Positions 24,345 to 32,764 of a DNA stretch of 35,156 bases are shown here, piece by piece. The DNA comes from Planctomycetaceae bacterium UBA2671 (GTDB lineage: Bacteria; Planctomycetota; Planctomycetia; Planctomycetales; Planctomycetaceae). The position numbers and the translations under genes are program-made. The stretch is from contig DEML01000040.1 in NCBI GenBank assembly GCA_002359185.1, positions 1 through 35,156 on the forward strand, read 5' to 3'. The notes under the pieces are model-generated. The model ran no database searches, was not told where the DNA came from, and was given only the letters and a program-made list of their open reading frames with translations. Positions within the stretch are counted from its first letter, which is position 1, and the number at the start of each line of letters is the position of its first letter.

Positions 24345-24405
24345 TACAAGCACGAAGCGCAAGCGAGTCAACATTGAAATAACAGACTCGCTGACGCTTC
24401 GGGTA
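24345..24405. repeat. Chimeric inverted repeat (CACGAAGCGC arm plus CCGAAGCGTCAGCGAG arm)
   Basis: The left arm 24345-24368 matches the family at 5863 and 12364. The right arm 24386-24405 belongs to a different but related sequence: bases 24387-24404 are the exact complement of 33941-33958. The two arms still pair imperfectly. Confidence 0.75.
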
Positions 24406-24413
24406 ATGATGTT

Positions 24414-24842
24414 TTATGCAATTGGCCTCTTCTTCTTTTTCTTCTTTCGCTTTACTGTTGGCTTGGGAGCCATCTGCTGTTCGACTTTTGCAAATACGAG
24501 TCCCATGCCCACAACGCCTGAGAGAACACAGCCACCGAGAATCATCAGCCAGAGATGATTTTTGAAACCGTTATTGATCACGGAAAACACATTAGGGACC
24601 TGCACGATGGCATTCCAACCCGTAAAGAGCAACGAGCCGGCAAAAACCTTCAAGGCTCCTGTGCGTCTCCTGGGGTTGAGTGTCTGTTCGAAATCTTGCG
24701 TTTCTTCTTCATTTTGAAGTGCCAGAGCATGTCGCTGGTCGCGTTCATAAGATCTCGCCAATGCCGCCCAAAAGAATAGCAGGCAGACAGCTGCGATCAT
24801 GATGGTCATCGTGATGGGAGACAGACTGCTTTCTTCAGACAT
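24414..24842 (-). CDS. Small membrane protein with poly-lysine tail
   Basis: The 142-residue product has three hydrophobic segments (about 10-28, 65-80 and 97-116) and ends in a strongly basic tail with KRKKKKKKRP. The stretch between the first two segments is charged (ERDQRHALALQNEEE). I do not recognise a family. Its start lies 16 bases after the stop of the DUF456 gene on the same strand, so it is probably in one transcript with it. The lysine run corresponds to an almost pure A-rich coding stretch, and may help binding to acidic lipids or nucleic acid; that is speculation. Confidence 0.7.
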   Translation of the reverse strand: MSEESSLSPITMTIMIAAVCLLFFWAALARSYERDQRHALALQNEEETQDFEQTLNPRRRTGALKVFAGSLLFTGWNAIVQVPNVFSVINNGFKNHLWLMILGGCVLSGVVGMGLVFAKVEQQMAPKPTVKRKKKKKKRPIA

Positions 24843-24858
24843 TTCGACAGGTCCTTAT

Positions 24859-25410
24859 TCACATTTTCGTCGCAAAGTCAAAAAACGAATCCATTGTGAC
24901 GAGCACCAGCATGATCACTCCGATCACAAGTTTACCAGCAGTTCCCAGTAAACGCCCCATCATCGCTCCCTGTCCAATCGCATAACGTTCGGCTGATGTT
25001 CGCCCCGTGCCGTGCTCGCCAATCCAGGCTCCCGCAAAAGAGCCAAGTGCTCCGCCAACTAATGCTCCAATCAATGGGCCAATAATTGGAATCGGCATTG
25101 ATATAATCGCTCCTGTCATACTGCCGATAATCGCACCCACGATTGCAAGAACAATTCCGCGTCGACTTCCTCCCTGCTTCGCCGCTCCATGGGCTCCGGC
25201 GAAAAACTCCACAATCTCTCCGAGAATCGCTAAGACGAGGACAACAATCGCCACCGTCCAACTGATCCGTGGCTCCATACCTGCTGGCAGAAAGAAGACA
25301 TAAATTCCCGTGAACAACACCAGCAACCAGTTCCCCGGAAGCGTCAATAACGTCGACAGCCAAGCGGTCATGTTGAAGATTAAAAGTAGTGTTGCCCAGA
25401 CGTAAACCAT
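24859..25410 (-). CDS. DUF456 family membrane protein
   Basis: The 183-residue polytopic protein matches the DUF456 family: N-terminal helices with 'LLTLPGNWLLVLFTGIY', the 'ILGEIVEFFAGAHGAAKQGGS' signature, and a glycine-rich pair of helices (GAIIGSMTGAIISMPIPIIGP and LIGALVGGALGSFAGAW) that resemble glycine zippers. The family is widespread and its function is not established. It lies 66 bases after the sulfatase stop and 16 bases before the next small membrane gene, all on the minus strand, which suggests one transcript. No ribosome-binding site is obvious. Confidence 0.85.
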   Translation of the reverse strand: MVYVWATLLLIFNMTAWLSTLLTLPGNWLLVLFTGIYVFFLPAGMEPRISWTVAIVVLVLAILGEIVEFFAGAHGAAKQGGSRRGIVLAIVGAIIGSMTGAIISMPIPIIGPLIGALVGGALGSFAGAWIGEHGTGRTSAERYAIGQGAMMGRLLGTAGKLVIGVIMLVLVTMDSFFDFATKM

Positions 25411-25476
25411 CTATTGTTCCTGTAGTATATGAAATCGATGAGTCGCTCTTTAGTCACATCATACAGGAATCTAACC

Positions 25477-26949
25477 TCAATCAAGTTCAGGAATGGGATC
25501 ATCTTTTCCAATCGGCGATCCTTCCCAGATGACATTCCCCATCGCATCCATCGTGAGAATTCGATGAGCACTGCCTGGAGCGGGATCGGCTGAAGTTTCT
25601 GGAAGATATTTGCTGAGTTCTTCAACCAGCCTGGCATGTTCCTGCTTATCGGCGACATTGTGCCATTCGTTCGGATCACTGGTCATATCGTACAGTTCAT
25701 CGGAACCATCGGCATAGCGAATGTAACGCCATTTGTCGGTTCGCAAACCATGATTGCCCGCATTGTGAGTGGTGATCGCTGGCCATTCCCGCTTCGCAGT
25801 CGCATCAGCCAGCTGTGGTGTTAAGGAATGACCTTCGAGTCCCTCTTTTTCAGGGAGATCGCACATCTCGACCAGTGTCGGATAGATATCGAGCAACTCA
25901 GCCGGTGATTTGCAGCGCTGGCCGGCAACCACTCCTGGACCAGCGAAGATGAGAGGCACGCGAGTCGAGCGATCCCACAATGTATTCTTGCCTGTGATCT
26001 CTTTTTCACCCAGATGCCAGCCATGATCGGACCAGAGAACAACGATGGTATCGTCCTGATGCCCACTCAACTCCAGCGCCTCCAGCACACGGCCGACCTG
26101 ACTATCAACAAAGCTCGTACTCGCTAAATAAGATCGAACCAGATTTCGCCACTGATTACTTTCCACCAGAAATTTGTGGCGCGGCTCGGGAAGTTTCCAG
26201 TGCAGATACCACGAAAACCGAGGCGTATCTGCTCGATCATTCTGCAGAAATGGAGGAAGAACAGAATCGTCATCCGGATACAGATCGAACCATTTTTGCG
26301 TTGCGTAACAGGGTACGTGCGGGAGAAAGAATCCAACCGAAAGAAAGAACGGCTCCTGCATCTCCCCGCGCAATTGTTCGACGCCCCAACTGGCAACTTG
26401 CCAATCGCCCTTGTCTTCATCCTTATGTGGGAACACACCCCAGTCGACAAGAGGATGCTTTGCTGGTGTATCGACCAGTTTTTCTTTGGGACGAACACCG
26501 ACTCCGGCTGGTGGTCCAAGTTCCTGGAACTCGTTATCGGTTTTACGGCGACCATTCCCGCCGTGATAGATTTTCCCGGTCGAATAATTTCGATATCCGT
26601 GATCATGTAAATACTGAGGCAGGGTGACTATCGATTTGAGCTCATCAACTTCCCGAATCCACGGAGCAAGTCCATAGATGCCGGTTGTGTCGGGACGCTT
26701 ACCCGTCATTAAAGAAGTGCGGGAAGGATTGCATAGCGGAGACTGGCAGTGTGCATTCAGAAACACTGTGCCGCGTTTGGCGAGAGCATCGATATTCGGC
26801 GTCTTAATCGCGGGATGCCCATCCAGGCACCCGATCCAGTCGTTCTGGTCGTCTATTGCAATCATCAGAATGTTGGGCTTCTCAGCCGCCTGCAATTGCG
26901 AGATCGATAAAACGGTCAATACCAGACATGCTTTGAAAAAATGGGTCAT
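25477..26949 (-). CDS. Secreted sulfatase, iduronate-2-sulfatase-like
   Basis: The 490-residue product has a signal peptide (cleavage near LQAA/EK, ~22) and a type I sulfatase domain. Metal residues Asp33-Asp34 in MIAIDDQNDW are followed by the formylglycine motif C-N-P-S-R (73-77) and 'LMTGKRPDTTGIYG', which is characteristic of the iduronate-2-sulfatase-like group. Later 'LWSDHGWHLGEKEITGKNTLWD' supplies further metal and substrate residues. Substrate is probably a sulfated uronic-acid-containing polysaccharide, but this is by family analogy. An in-frame GTG at 26958 could add three residues. It is divergent from the triplet at 27070 and leads a run with the DUF456 gene. Confidence 0.92.
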   Translation of the reverse strand: MTHFFKACLVLTVLSISQLQAAEKPNILMIAIDDQNDWIGCLDGHPAIKTPNIDALAKRGTVFLNAHCQSPLCNPSRTSLMTGKRPDTTGIYGLAPWIREVDELKSIVTLPQYLHDHGYRNYSTGKIYHGGNGRRKTDNEFQELGPPAGVGVRPKEKLVDTPAKHPLVDWGVFPHKDEDKGDWQVASWGVEQLRGEMQEPFFLSVGFFLPHVPCYATQKWFDLYPDDDSVLPPFLQNDRADTPRFSWYLHWKLPEPRHKFLVESNQWRNLVRSYLASTSFVDSQVGRVLEALELSGHQDDTIVVLWSDHGWHLGEKEITGKNTLWDRSTRVPLIFAGPGVVAGQRCKSPAELLDIYPTLVEMCDLPEKEGLEGHSLTPQLADATAKREWPAITTHNAGNHGLRTDKWRYIRYADGSDELYDMTSDPNEWHNVADKQEHARLVEELSKYLPETSADPAPGSAHRILTMDAMGNVIWEGSPIGKDDPIPELD

Positions 26950-27069
26950 CTGAGTCACTTTCTGAACTTTTCAATGATCGGCTCGGGTTGCAGAGCCGTT
27001 GTCTCTTGCGACTTGTAGTCTGACATATCAAAGTAAATGAATTCAAGTCACTCACTTATTGGAAACCTC
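26950..27069. promoter_or_regulatory. Divergent promoter region between sulfatase and the paralogue triplet
   Basis: This 120-base gap must hold promoters for two opposite transcripts. It contains a small inverted repeat CGGCTC/GAGCCG around 26982-27000, but I see no convincing -35/-10 pair. Confidence 0.35.
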
Positions 27070-28425
27070 ATGTCAGAAAATTCCCCCAAAAAAACTGGAG
27101 CTTTTCTCTTTGCGTCCGTATTGGTTTGCATATTACTGACGGGGTTAATTGGAGGCGGTTATTTCCTGAATCAATATTTAACCAGGCTGGTCACTTCTAC
27201 TCCATCTTCTGTCTCAACGGCATCTTCCCCCGCAACTCCAGCCATGATGTACTTTGAACCTGGTCAGGGAGAAGTGACAGGTCGAGTTCTTCTTCCTTCT
27301 GGAGCAGAAAACACAGATGACTTGCTGATTTATTACGCGGTCAGTGGTAACGAATATTCTGGAGAAGATATTTATCAAACGGGAGTCTTCGGGCCGGTGC
27401 AGGGAGAATTCTCTCACAGAATACGCTCCGGCAATGTCATTTTATATACCGAGCATCCCGATTATGCATTAACTTATGCAGGGCCCATCAGCAATTTTCC
27501 TGGATTACAAACCGAGGAATTCCGACTCGAATTGACTAAAGGTCGTGAACTTGAAGTCGAACTGAAAGACGATAAAGGAAATCCAATCTCGAACGCGACA
27601 GTCTCCGCAGCACCTGTGATCAATGCCCATCAGTTTGGAAGTTTTCGAGAAGCAGAGAAGATCGATGAGAATGTGTATCTCCTCAAAATGATGCCTGCGA
27701 CAACCCTGCGAATCCGTCTCTCAGCTCCCGGCTATTCCACTCGCGAAGAAGATATCGACGACTACGACCACTGGTCGACACAAATGCAAACCGCCAAACC
27801 AACCACGGGGAAGGTGGTCGATGCAGACGGCAATCCTGTAGCCGGGGCGAAACTGCGTCATTTATTAGTTGCTGATGAATCCGAAGATCCAACTCATGAT
27901 GCCATCCTGACCACAACAGCAGAAGATGGCACGTTTGTTCTGGATCAACTTGCAGAGGATGCCACCTATTTCGGAATCGTAGAAACGCCGGACATGCAAC
28001 GAACCCTCTTCAATGAGCTCAAAGAGGATCAGAAAGATGTCGAAATCAAAATCCCCAAAACCGGCATCATCACCGGAACCATCCGAGGCGATTTCTCACT
28101 TCTGAAAACAATCAATAACAATCAACCGATCGTGGGAATCCGACAAGAGCTGATATTCACAGAGAAATCCAGAAGAATCCATCATCACTCTTCAATTTCA
28201 TCTTATGATATGCCCTACTCGGCTTCGATTCATGATCTGGTCGAAGTATCGACGAACGATGGAATCGGAACTTTCGAATTCAAAGGCACCTTACCGGGAA
28301 AAGTCGAGATTCAAATCGGACCTTATCTCGTCCCCATTGATTCCAACGGACAGGATGACTGGCACATCGAACTCGATTTAACAACGGGAAAATCGGAAGT
28401 CAAAATCAATCCCGAAAAGAGGTAA
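27070..28425 (+). CDS. Membrane-anchored carboxypeptidase-regulatory-like protein, paralogue 1
   Basis: The 451-residue product has a short cytoplasmic tail, one membrane helix (about 10-34), a Ser/Thr/Pro/Ala linker, and four beta-sandwich-like segments. The second opens with 'GRELEVELKDDKGNPISNATV' and the third with 'GKVVDADGNPVAGAKL', both typical of carboxypeptidase-regulatory-like (CarboxypepD_reg) domains. It ends with 'KVEIQIGPYLVPIDSNG'. The same plan is seen in the next two genes, to which it is more distant than they are to each other. GGA at 27061-27063 supports ATG 27070; an ATG at 27037 would add 11 residues. No enzyme motif is visible. It lies four bases before paralogue 2, so the three genes form an operon. 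Confidence 0.75.
   Translation: MSENSPKKTGAFLFASVLVCILLTGLIGGGYFLNQYLTRLVTSTPSSVSTASSPATPAMMYFEPGQGEVTGRVLLPSGAENTDDLLIYYAVSGNEYSGEDIYQTGVFGPVQGEFSHRIRSGNVILYTEHPDYALTYAGPISNFPGLQTEEFRLELTKGRELEVELKDDKGNPISNATVSAAPVINAHQFGSFREAEKIDENVYLLKMMPATTLRIRLSAPGYSTREEDIDDYDHWSTQMQTAKPTTGKVVDADGNPVAGAKLRHLLVADESEDPTHDAILTTTAEDGTFVLDQLAEDATYFGIVETPDMQRTLFNELKEDQKDVEIKIPKTGIITGTIRGDFSLLKTINNNQPIVGIRQELIFTEKSRRIHHHSSISSYDMPYSASIHDLVEVSTNDGIGTFEFKGTLPGKVEIQIGPYLVPIDSNGQDDWHIELDLTTGKSEVKINPEKR
28418..28422 (+). promoter_or_regulatory. Ribosome-binding site of paralogue 2
   Basis: AGAGG abuts the TAA stop of paralogue 1 (28423-28425) and lies seven bases before the ATG at 28430. It is the reference for judging the start of paralogue 3. 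Confidence 0.65.
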
Positions 28426-28429
28426 ACTA

Positions 28430-29773
28430 ATGCAACGCTCACCCGCATTTTATTTTGTCTATATTCCCATTGCGATGCTGCTGCTGTTTGTGTTCGGCCT
28501 GGCAATTATTCTCATGGCGACGGGGACTCGATTTGTAGCCACACCTGTCCCGGCAACACCAGCCGATTTTCTCTATGAAGAAGGCAAAGGTCGGCTCAAG
28601 GGGAAAATTATTCTCGAAGACGGCTCACCCAACACAGAAAAAGTTCAACTCAGCTACGACTCCAAACGGGTTACAGGAACATCTTCCAGTTCTTATTCCG
28701 CATCCGGCCCTCAGGTGACCGACTCGTTCGATCTGGAAGCTCAAAGCGGGGAGACCTATCTCATGTTTATCTCTTCCAACTACGCCCCGGCCTGGCTGGG
28801 TCCGCTGGAGAATCATGCGGATGGTCTGATCGATGATCTCGTCGTCGTTCTCAAGAAGGGAGTTCCTTTGGACATTTCCCTCACCGATGAAAACGGCAAT
28901 CCGATCATCGACGCCAATGTGAACGGGTTTCCCATCCTCAATGATGGAGGTGGACAACATATTCCGTTCAAGGCGACTCAGGCGGGAGTGTATCGCATTG
29001 AGAACGTCAACGACTTGACTTACAAAATCTTTGTCGAAGCGGATGGATTTGAACCGACGAGTTTTAAGATCGAAAACCCCGACAAGGTCGGCCTCTATAA
29101 CAAGGAACTCGTCAAAGCAGATCCAACTTCAGGAACTGTGATTGGAGCAGACAATCAACCCGTCGCCAATGCGAAATTTCTGTTGTATGTGCGGGCAATG
29201 GTTGTCGGAGGAAATACCAGTGGAACTCATTGCTGGAGCGGGAAAGAAATCGGAGTCACCGATGAACAGGGAAAATTCGAACTGGACGATTTGATGTCCG
29301 ACCATGAACATTCCGGAATCATCGAAGCTCCCGATAAACGTCGCATCCCCTTTACCAACCTCACGGCTGGCAGCACTGGTCTCGTCTATGAGATGCCTCC
29401 TCAACGAACACTTCACGGCAAGATCACAGGCGATCTTGCTCAGCTCCATGATCGACATTTCAATGAATTCAAAGAAAATCGACCTTATGTTAAAGTGGAT
29501 CAGGAATACACCTACTCCTATGGCAGCTCAAATCACAGCAATAATTTGCATGATTATATTCCGCTTGATCAACAGGCAGCCGAAGCGACTTTTGCCTGTC
29601 CCGGAATATTCAGTGAGAAAGTCGAAGTACTTATTGGCCCTTACCGCGTCGAATTCAATCCCAATGATTATGCCAGTCAGGGAGATTTGCTACTCGAATT
29701 TAATCTGGATAACGGCGAGAAAACAATCCGTTCATACAAAGCTCCCGCTAATTTAAATGAACAGGAAAACTAA
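28430..29773 (+). CDS. Membrane-anchored carboxypeptidase-regulatory-like protein, paralogue 2
   Basis: The 447-residue product has a membrane helix at about 8-31 (IPIAMLLLFVFGLAIIL), a linker (VPATPADF), then the segment YEEGKGRLKGKIILEDGSPN. Next come 'YAPAWLGPLENHAD', a CarboxypepD_reg-like unit starting GVPLDISLTDENGNPI, another starting SGTVIGADNQPVANAKF, and the C-terminal signature KVEVLIGPYRVEFNPNDY. These are shared nearly block for block with paralogue 3, so the duplication producing the pair is relatively recent. No catalytic motif is visible; the beta-sandwich repeats suggest adhesion, scaffold or binding roles outside the cytoplasmic membrane. Confident about architecture, not about function. 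Confidence 0.8.
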   Translation: MQRSPAFYFVYIPIAMLLLFVFGLAIILMATGTRFVATPVPATPADFLYEEGKGRLKGKIILEDGSPNTEKVQLSYDSKRVTGTSSSSYSASGPQVTDSFDLEAQSGETYLMFISSNYAPAWLGPLENHADGLIDDLVVVLKKGVPLDISLTDENGNPIIDANVNGFPILNDGGGQHIPFKATQAGVYRIENVNDLTYKIFVEADGFEPTSFKIENPDKVGLYNKELVKADPTSGTVIGADNQPVANAKFLLYVRAMVVGGNTSGTHCWSGKEIGVTDEQGKFELDDLMSDHEHSGIIEAPDKRRIPFTNLTAGSTGLVYEMPPQRTLHGKITGDLAQLHDRHFNEFKENRPYVKVDQEYTYSYGSSNHSNNLHDYIPLDQQAAEATFACPGIFSEKVEVLIGPYRVEFNPNDYASQGDLLLEFNLDNGEKTIRSYKAPANLNEQEN

Positions 29774-29790
29774 ACTCTCAGATTCCAAAT

Positions 29791-29797
29791 GAGGAAG
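29791..29797 (+). promoter_or_regulatory. Ribosome-binding site deciding the start of paralogue 3
   Basis: GAGGAAG precedes a TTG at 29801 at the same spacing and in the same sequence context (followed by AAACGCTC) as AGAGG before the ATG of paralogue 2 (followed by CAACGCTC). This favours TTG 29801 over ATG 29789. Confidence 0.55.
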
Positions 29798-29800
29798 ATT

Positions 29801-31165
29801 TTGAAACGCTCTCCTACTATTTATTTCGTTTATCTCCCCATCGCTCTGATGTTGTTTTTCGTATTCGGTCTTTCGATCTGGCTGGCATCAACGGGAAAGC
29901 AACTGGAGATCGCCAAGCAGGTCGTCAACCCGGCTGCAACACCTGCCAAACCTCCGACTGTTCCTTATGAGGAGGGAACAGGCCGTGTTAAAGGGAAAAT
30001 ACTTCTGGAAGATGGATCACCCAATACGAGTGAAGTGAGTGTTCATTACCATTCCGAAAGAAGAACCAAAAATTCTTCAAGTTCAAGGTCAGGTAATGGG
30101 GGAAAGGTCACGGATACATTTGATCTTGAAATTTCCAGTGGCGATCTGGAATTAATGTTTGTCTCTTCGGATTACGCCCCAGCCTGGTTGGGACCGATTG
30201 AAAACCATGCGGATCGAGTAGTCGAGGATCTGGTCGTTGTTCTCAATCCGGGGGTTCCCCTGGATATTTCCATAATCAATCAAGATGGAAATCCTATCAA
30301 TGACGCAAATGTCTATGGTTATCCTTACAGAAATTATTCCGGGGGCTCCCATCGTAAACCTAAAGCCCTGGAGCAAGGAGTCTATCGATTCGAGCATGTG
30401 AACGAAGTCGCCTACAAAGTCTATGTGGAAGCAGACGGGTATGAACCAGCCGAGTTAAATCTCGAACATCCCGAATCAATCGGAACTTATGAGCTGGAGC
30501 TTGTAAGAGCAGAGCCGACGACAGGAACAGTGATCGATGTTGAGAATCAACCGATTGCCAATGCGAAGTTCCTGTTGTATATGCGAGAAAAAATTGAAAA
30601 GGCCAGTTCCGGATCTCACAGCTGGATGGGCAAAGAAATAGGCCAGACCGATACTCAGGGGAAATTCGAACTGACCGAACTGAGCAAACAATTTGAGTAC
30701 CACGGCATCATTGAAGCACCCGATAAACGCCGGGCTCTGTTTACAAATCTCTCTGCTGGGCATACGGGCATCGTCTATGAACTTCCTCCGTTACGATCAA
30801 TACACATCACTCTCCAAGGCGATCTCTCTCAGATAAAAGAACGCTACTTCCGGGGACTCAAAGAGCGATATCCCTATCTCAAAGTTGACCAGCGATTCAA
30901 GATCGAAACAAATCGGGGAGGCACTCATGGCGAAATGATGTATGAGTATCTCCCTCTCAAGAAAACTGAATCCGGAACTACTGTTATCTACCAGGGAATA
31001 TTCACCAACAAAATCGAAATCCAGATTGGTCCTTACCGTGTCGATTTCAATCCGAATGACTACGCCGAAACAGGAGACCTGTCGCTCGAATTCAATCTCG
31101 ATACTGGCGAGAAAACCATCAAGGCTTTCAATGCGGATGCGACCTCAAATCCGCAGCCCGAATGA
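29801..31165 (+). CDS. Membrane-anchored carboxypeptidase-regulatory-like protein, paralogue 3
   Basis: The 454-residue product (from TTG 29801; an ATG at 29789 adds four residues) has the same plan as paralogue 2: N-terminal KRSPTIYFVYLPIAL with a membrane helix, then 'YEEGTGRVKGKILLEDGSPN', 'YAPAWLGPIENHAD', 'GVPLDISIINQDGNPI', 'GTVIDVENQPIANAKF' and C-terminal KIEIQIGPYRVDFNPNDY. It lacks the signs of decay expected of a spare copy, so it is probably functional. Its TGA ends two bases before the stop of the convergent aminotransferase gene, leaving no room for a separate terminator. Function unknown; location should be on the outer side of the cytoplasmic membrane. Confidence 0.8.
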   Translation: MKRSPTIYFVYLPIALMLFFVFGLSIWLASTGKQLEIAKQVVNPAATPAKPPTVPYEEGTGRVKGKILLEDGSPNTSEVSVHYHSERRTKNSSSSRSGNGGKVTDTFDLEISSGDLELMFVSSDYAPAWLGPIENHADRVVEDLVVVLNPGVPLDISIINQDGNPINDANVYGYPYRNYSGGSHRKPKALEQGVYRFEHVNEVAYKVYVEADGYEPAELNLEHPESIGTYELELVRAEPTTGTVIDVENQPIANAKFLLYMREKIEKASSGSHSWMGKEIGQTDTQGKFELTELSKQFEYHGIIEAPDKRRALFTNLSAGHTGIVYELPPLRSIHITLQGDLSQIKERYFRGLKERYPYLKVDQRFKIETNRGGTHGEMMYEYLPLKKTESGTTVIYQGIFTNKIEIQIGPYRVDFNPNDYAETGDLSLEFNLDTGEKTIKAFNADATSNPQPE

Positions 31166-31167
31166 CA

Positions 31168-32358
31168 CTAACCGGCCAGAAATTTCTCCAGGCGATCCAA
31201 CCCCGCTTCCAAAGTCTGCATATCAGTTGCAAACGAAAGTCGAACATAACCCTCTGCTCCAAATGCATCGCCGGTCACGAGAGCAACCTGACCTTCTTCG
31301 AGCAGTTTTGTACAGAACTCAGTCGAGTTTCTCGCGACTGCTCCATTTTGCAGTGGCTTGTCGAAGTAATCAGAGACTTTGAAAAAAACGTAAAACGCGC
31401 CACCGGGATCGGCAAAAGTGACATTCGGAAGTTTCCGCATTCGATTCACAACGTACTCACGACGCTTTGAAAACGCAGTCAGCATTTCGCTAACGCACTC
31501 CTGTGGGCCGTTCAAAGCAGCAATCGCTGCGTATTGACTCACGCTGCATGGGTTCGATGTTTGCTGACTCTGCAGTTTATCGATTGCCTTAATCAGATTC
31601 GGTTCGCCAATCGTCCAGCCAATTCGCCAGCCGGTCATTGCGTAGGCTTTGCTCACGCCGTTAATCACGATTGTACGGGCGGCGATCTCATCGCCCAGTG
31701 TCATCATGCAGGCGGTTTCGTTGCCTTCGTAAATCAGCTTGTCGTAAATTTCATCGGAGAGCACATAAAAATCACGTTCGACAGCCAATTCACCAATTGC
31801 CTTCATCAGTTCAACAGGGAACACAACGCCCGTCGGATTGCAGGGGCTGTTGAGCATGATCAGCTTCGTACGGCCAGTTACTTTTTCCGCGATTTGCTCG
31901 ACAGTCGGCAAGAATCCCTGAGCCTCATCAGTCGAAATGAGGATCGGAATTCCGCCCGCCAGATCGACCAGGGCACTGTAACTGACCCAGTAAGGTGTCG
32001 GGATCAGCACTTCGTCACCGGGATGACACATCGTGGTCAGAACATTGTGGATCGAATGCTTGGCTCCGTTGGACACAATCACATTGGCAGGCGCGATGTC
32101 GAGATTGTAATCCCGCTTGGCAGCCGCACAAATGGCCTGTCGCAGTTCGGGAACACCACCAGCGGGTGTATAATGAGTTTTGCCCGAATTCATCGCCTCG
32201 ACAGCAGCCTGACAAATATGAGCCGGCGTGTTAAAGTCTGGTTCCCCCAGCGTGAATTCATAAATCGTTTTTCCCTGAGCTTTGAGTTCTTTGGCTTTGG
32301 TCGCGGCAGCAATGGTGGCTGAAGGGGCGAGATTTTCGACAGCTGGGGAAAATTTCAT
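31168..32358 (-). CDS. Class I/II pyridoxal-phosphate aminotransferase (aspartate aminotransferase type)
   Basis: The 396-residue product transfers amino groups using PLP. Recognisable are 'FTLGEPDFNTPAHI' (35-48), NSPCNPTG (170-177), Asp202/Tyr205 of SDEIYDKLIY and the PLP lysine in SKAYAMTGWRIGW (Lys237). These fit the aspartate aminotransferase Ib group, which includes enzymes active on aspartate, prephenate or aromatic keto acids. Its divergent neighbour is aroC, so an aromatic or prephenate role is possible but not shown. A longer frame reaching 32526 has no supporting homology, so I chose the ATG at 32358; there is no clear ribosome-binding site. It is tail-to-tail with paralogue 3. Confidence 0.93.
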   Translation of the reverse strand: MKFSPAVENLAPSATIAAATKAKELKAQGKTIYEFTLGEPDFNTPAHICQAAVEAMNSGKTHYTPAGGVPELRQAICAAAKRDYNLDIAPANVIVSNGAKHSIHNVLTTMCHPGDEVLIPTPYWVSYSALVDLAGGIPILISTDEAQGFLPTVEQIAEKVTGRTKLIMLNSPCNPTGVVFPVELMKAIGELAVERDFYVLSDEIYDKLIYEGNETACMMTLGDEIAARTIVINGVSKAYAMTGWRIGWTIGEPNLIKAIDKLQSQQTSNPCSVSQYAAIAALNGPQECVSEMLTAFSKRREYVVNRMRKLPNVTFADPGGAFYVFFKVSDYFDKPLQNGAVARNSTEFCTKLLEEGQVALVTGDAFGAEGYVRLSFATDMQTLEAGLDRLEKFLAG

Positions 32359-32764
32359 GGATTCGAAATCTTTATCGATGGTGAAAACGGGCAGAGAAAA
32401 CGTCCTGAAGATCAAGAAGTCAACAACCACTGATGGTTGATCAATTTGTGTCTCGTTCAGCCGGATTGTCCGTGATTCCGCCACGACGTCAAGCGGAACG
32501 AAACAGTTTGTCGGCTGGTTCCTCAAATCGGAATCGCTAGAATGGTTGAGAGAAACATCTTAAACAGTTGGGATCCTCGTGTTCCACTGCTGACTGGGTG
32601 GCGGGGGCGCTCTCGAAGAGAAGCCCCCGAAAACAAACCATCCGGGGGCTTCCACTATCGTGGAGCGTCCCTGCCACCCATAATGATGTTAAATAAATAC
32701 ATACTTACTAATTCGTAATAGACCCACAAAATCCAGTTCGGTTCAGTCTTTGAAGTCATAAACT
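32359..32764. other. Divergent gap between aminotransferase and aroC
   Basis: About 400 bases carrying the nested element at 32595-32679. The rest is A/T-rich near 32690-32720 and otherwise plain. It must contain two promoters, but none is recognised with confidence. Confidence 0.5.
32595..32679. repeat. Nested inverted-repeat element (GGGTGGC family), variant copy 3
   Basis: Outer arms starting GGGTGGCGGGG and ending CCTGCCACCC pair across 85 bases, with inner arms AAGCCCCCG (32621-32629) and CGGGGGCTT (32643-32651). The plan (GGGTGGC outside, AGCCCCC inside) is the same as at 4706-4789, although the sequence between is different. Confidence 0.8.

Noticed and set aside
20224..26949. Polysaccharide utilisation locus
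   Set aside because: Two sulfatases lie within 7 kb, but there is no SusCD pair, glycoside hydrolase, lyase or sulfatase-maturing enzyme, and unrelated kinase and apt genes lie between.
27070..31165. Defence or toxin-antitoxin system in the paralogue triplet
   Set aside because: No nuclease, ATPase, toxin or immunity motif; exported beta-sandwich domains fit envelope roles better.
31534..32322. 262-codon plus-strand frame inside the aminotransferase
   Set aside because: Antisense shadow; the PLP-enzyme motifs lie on the minus strand.
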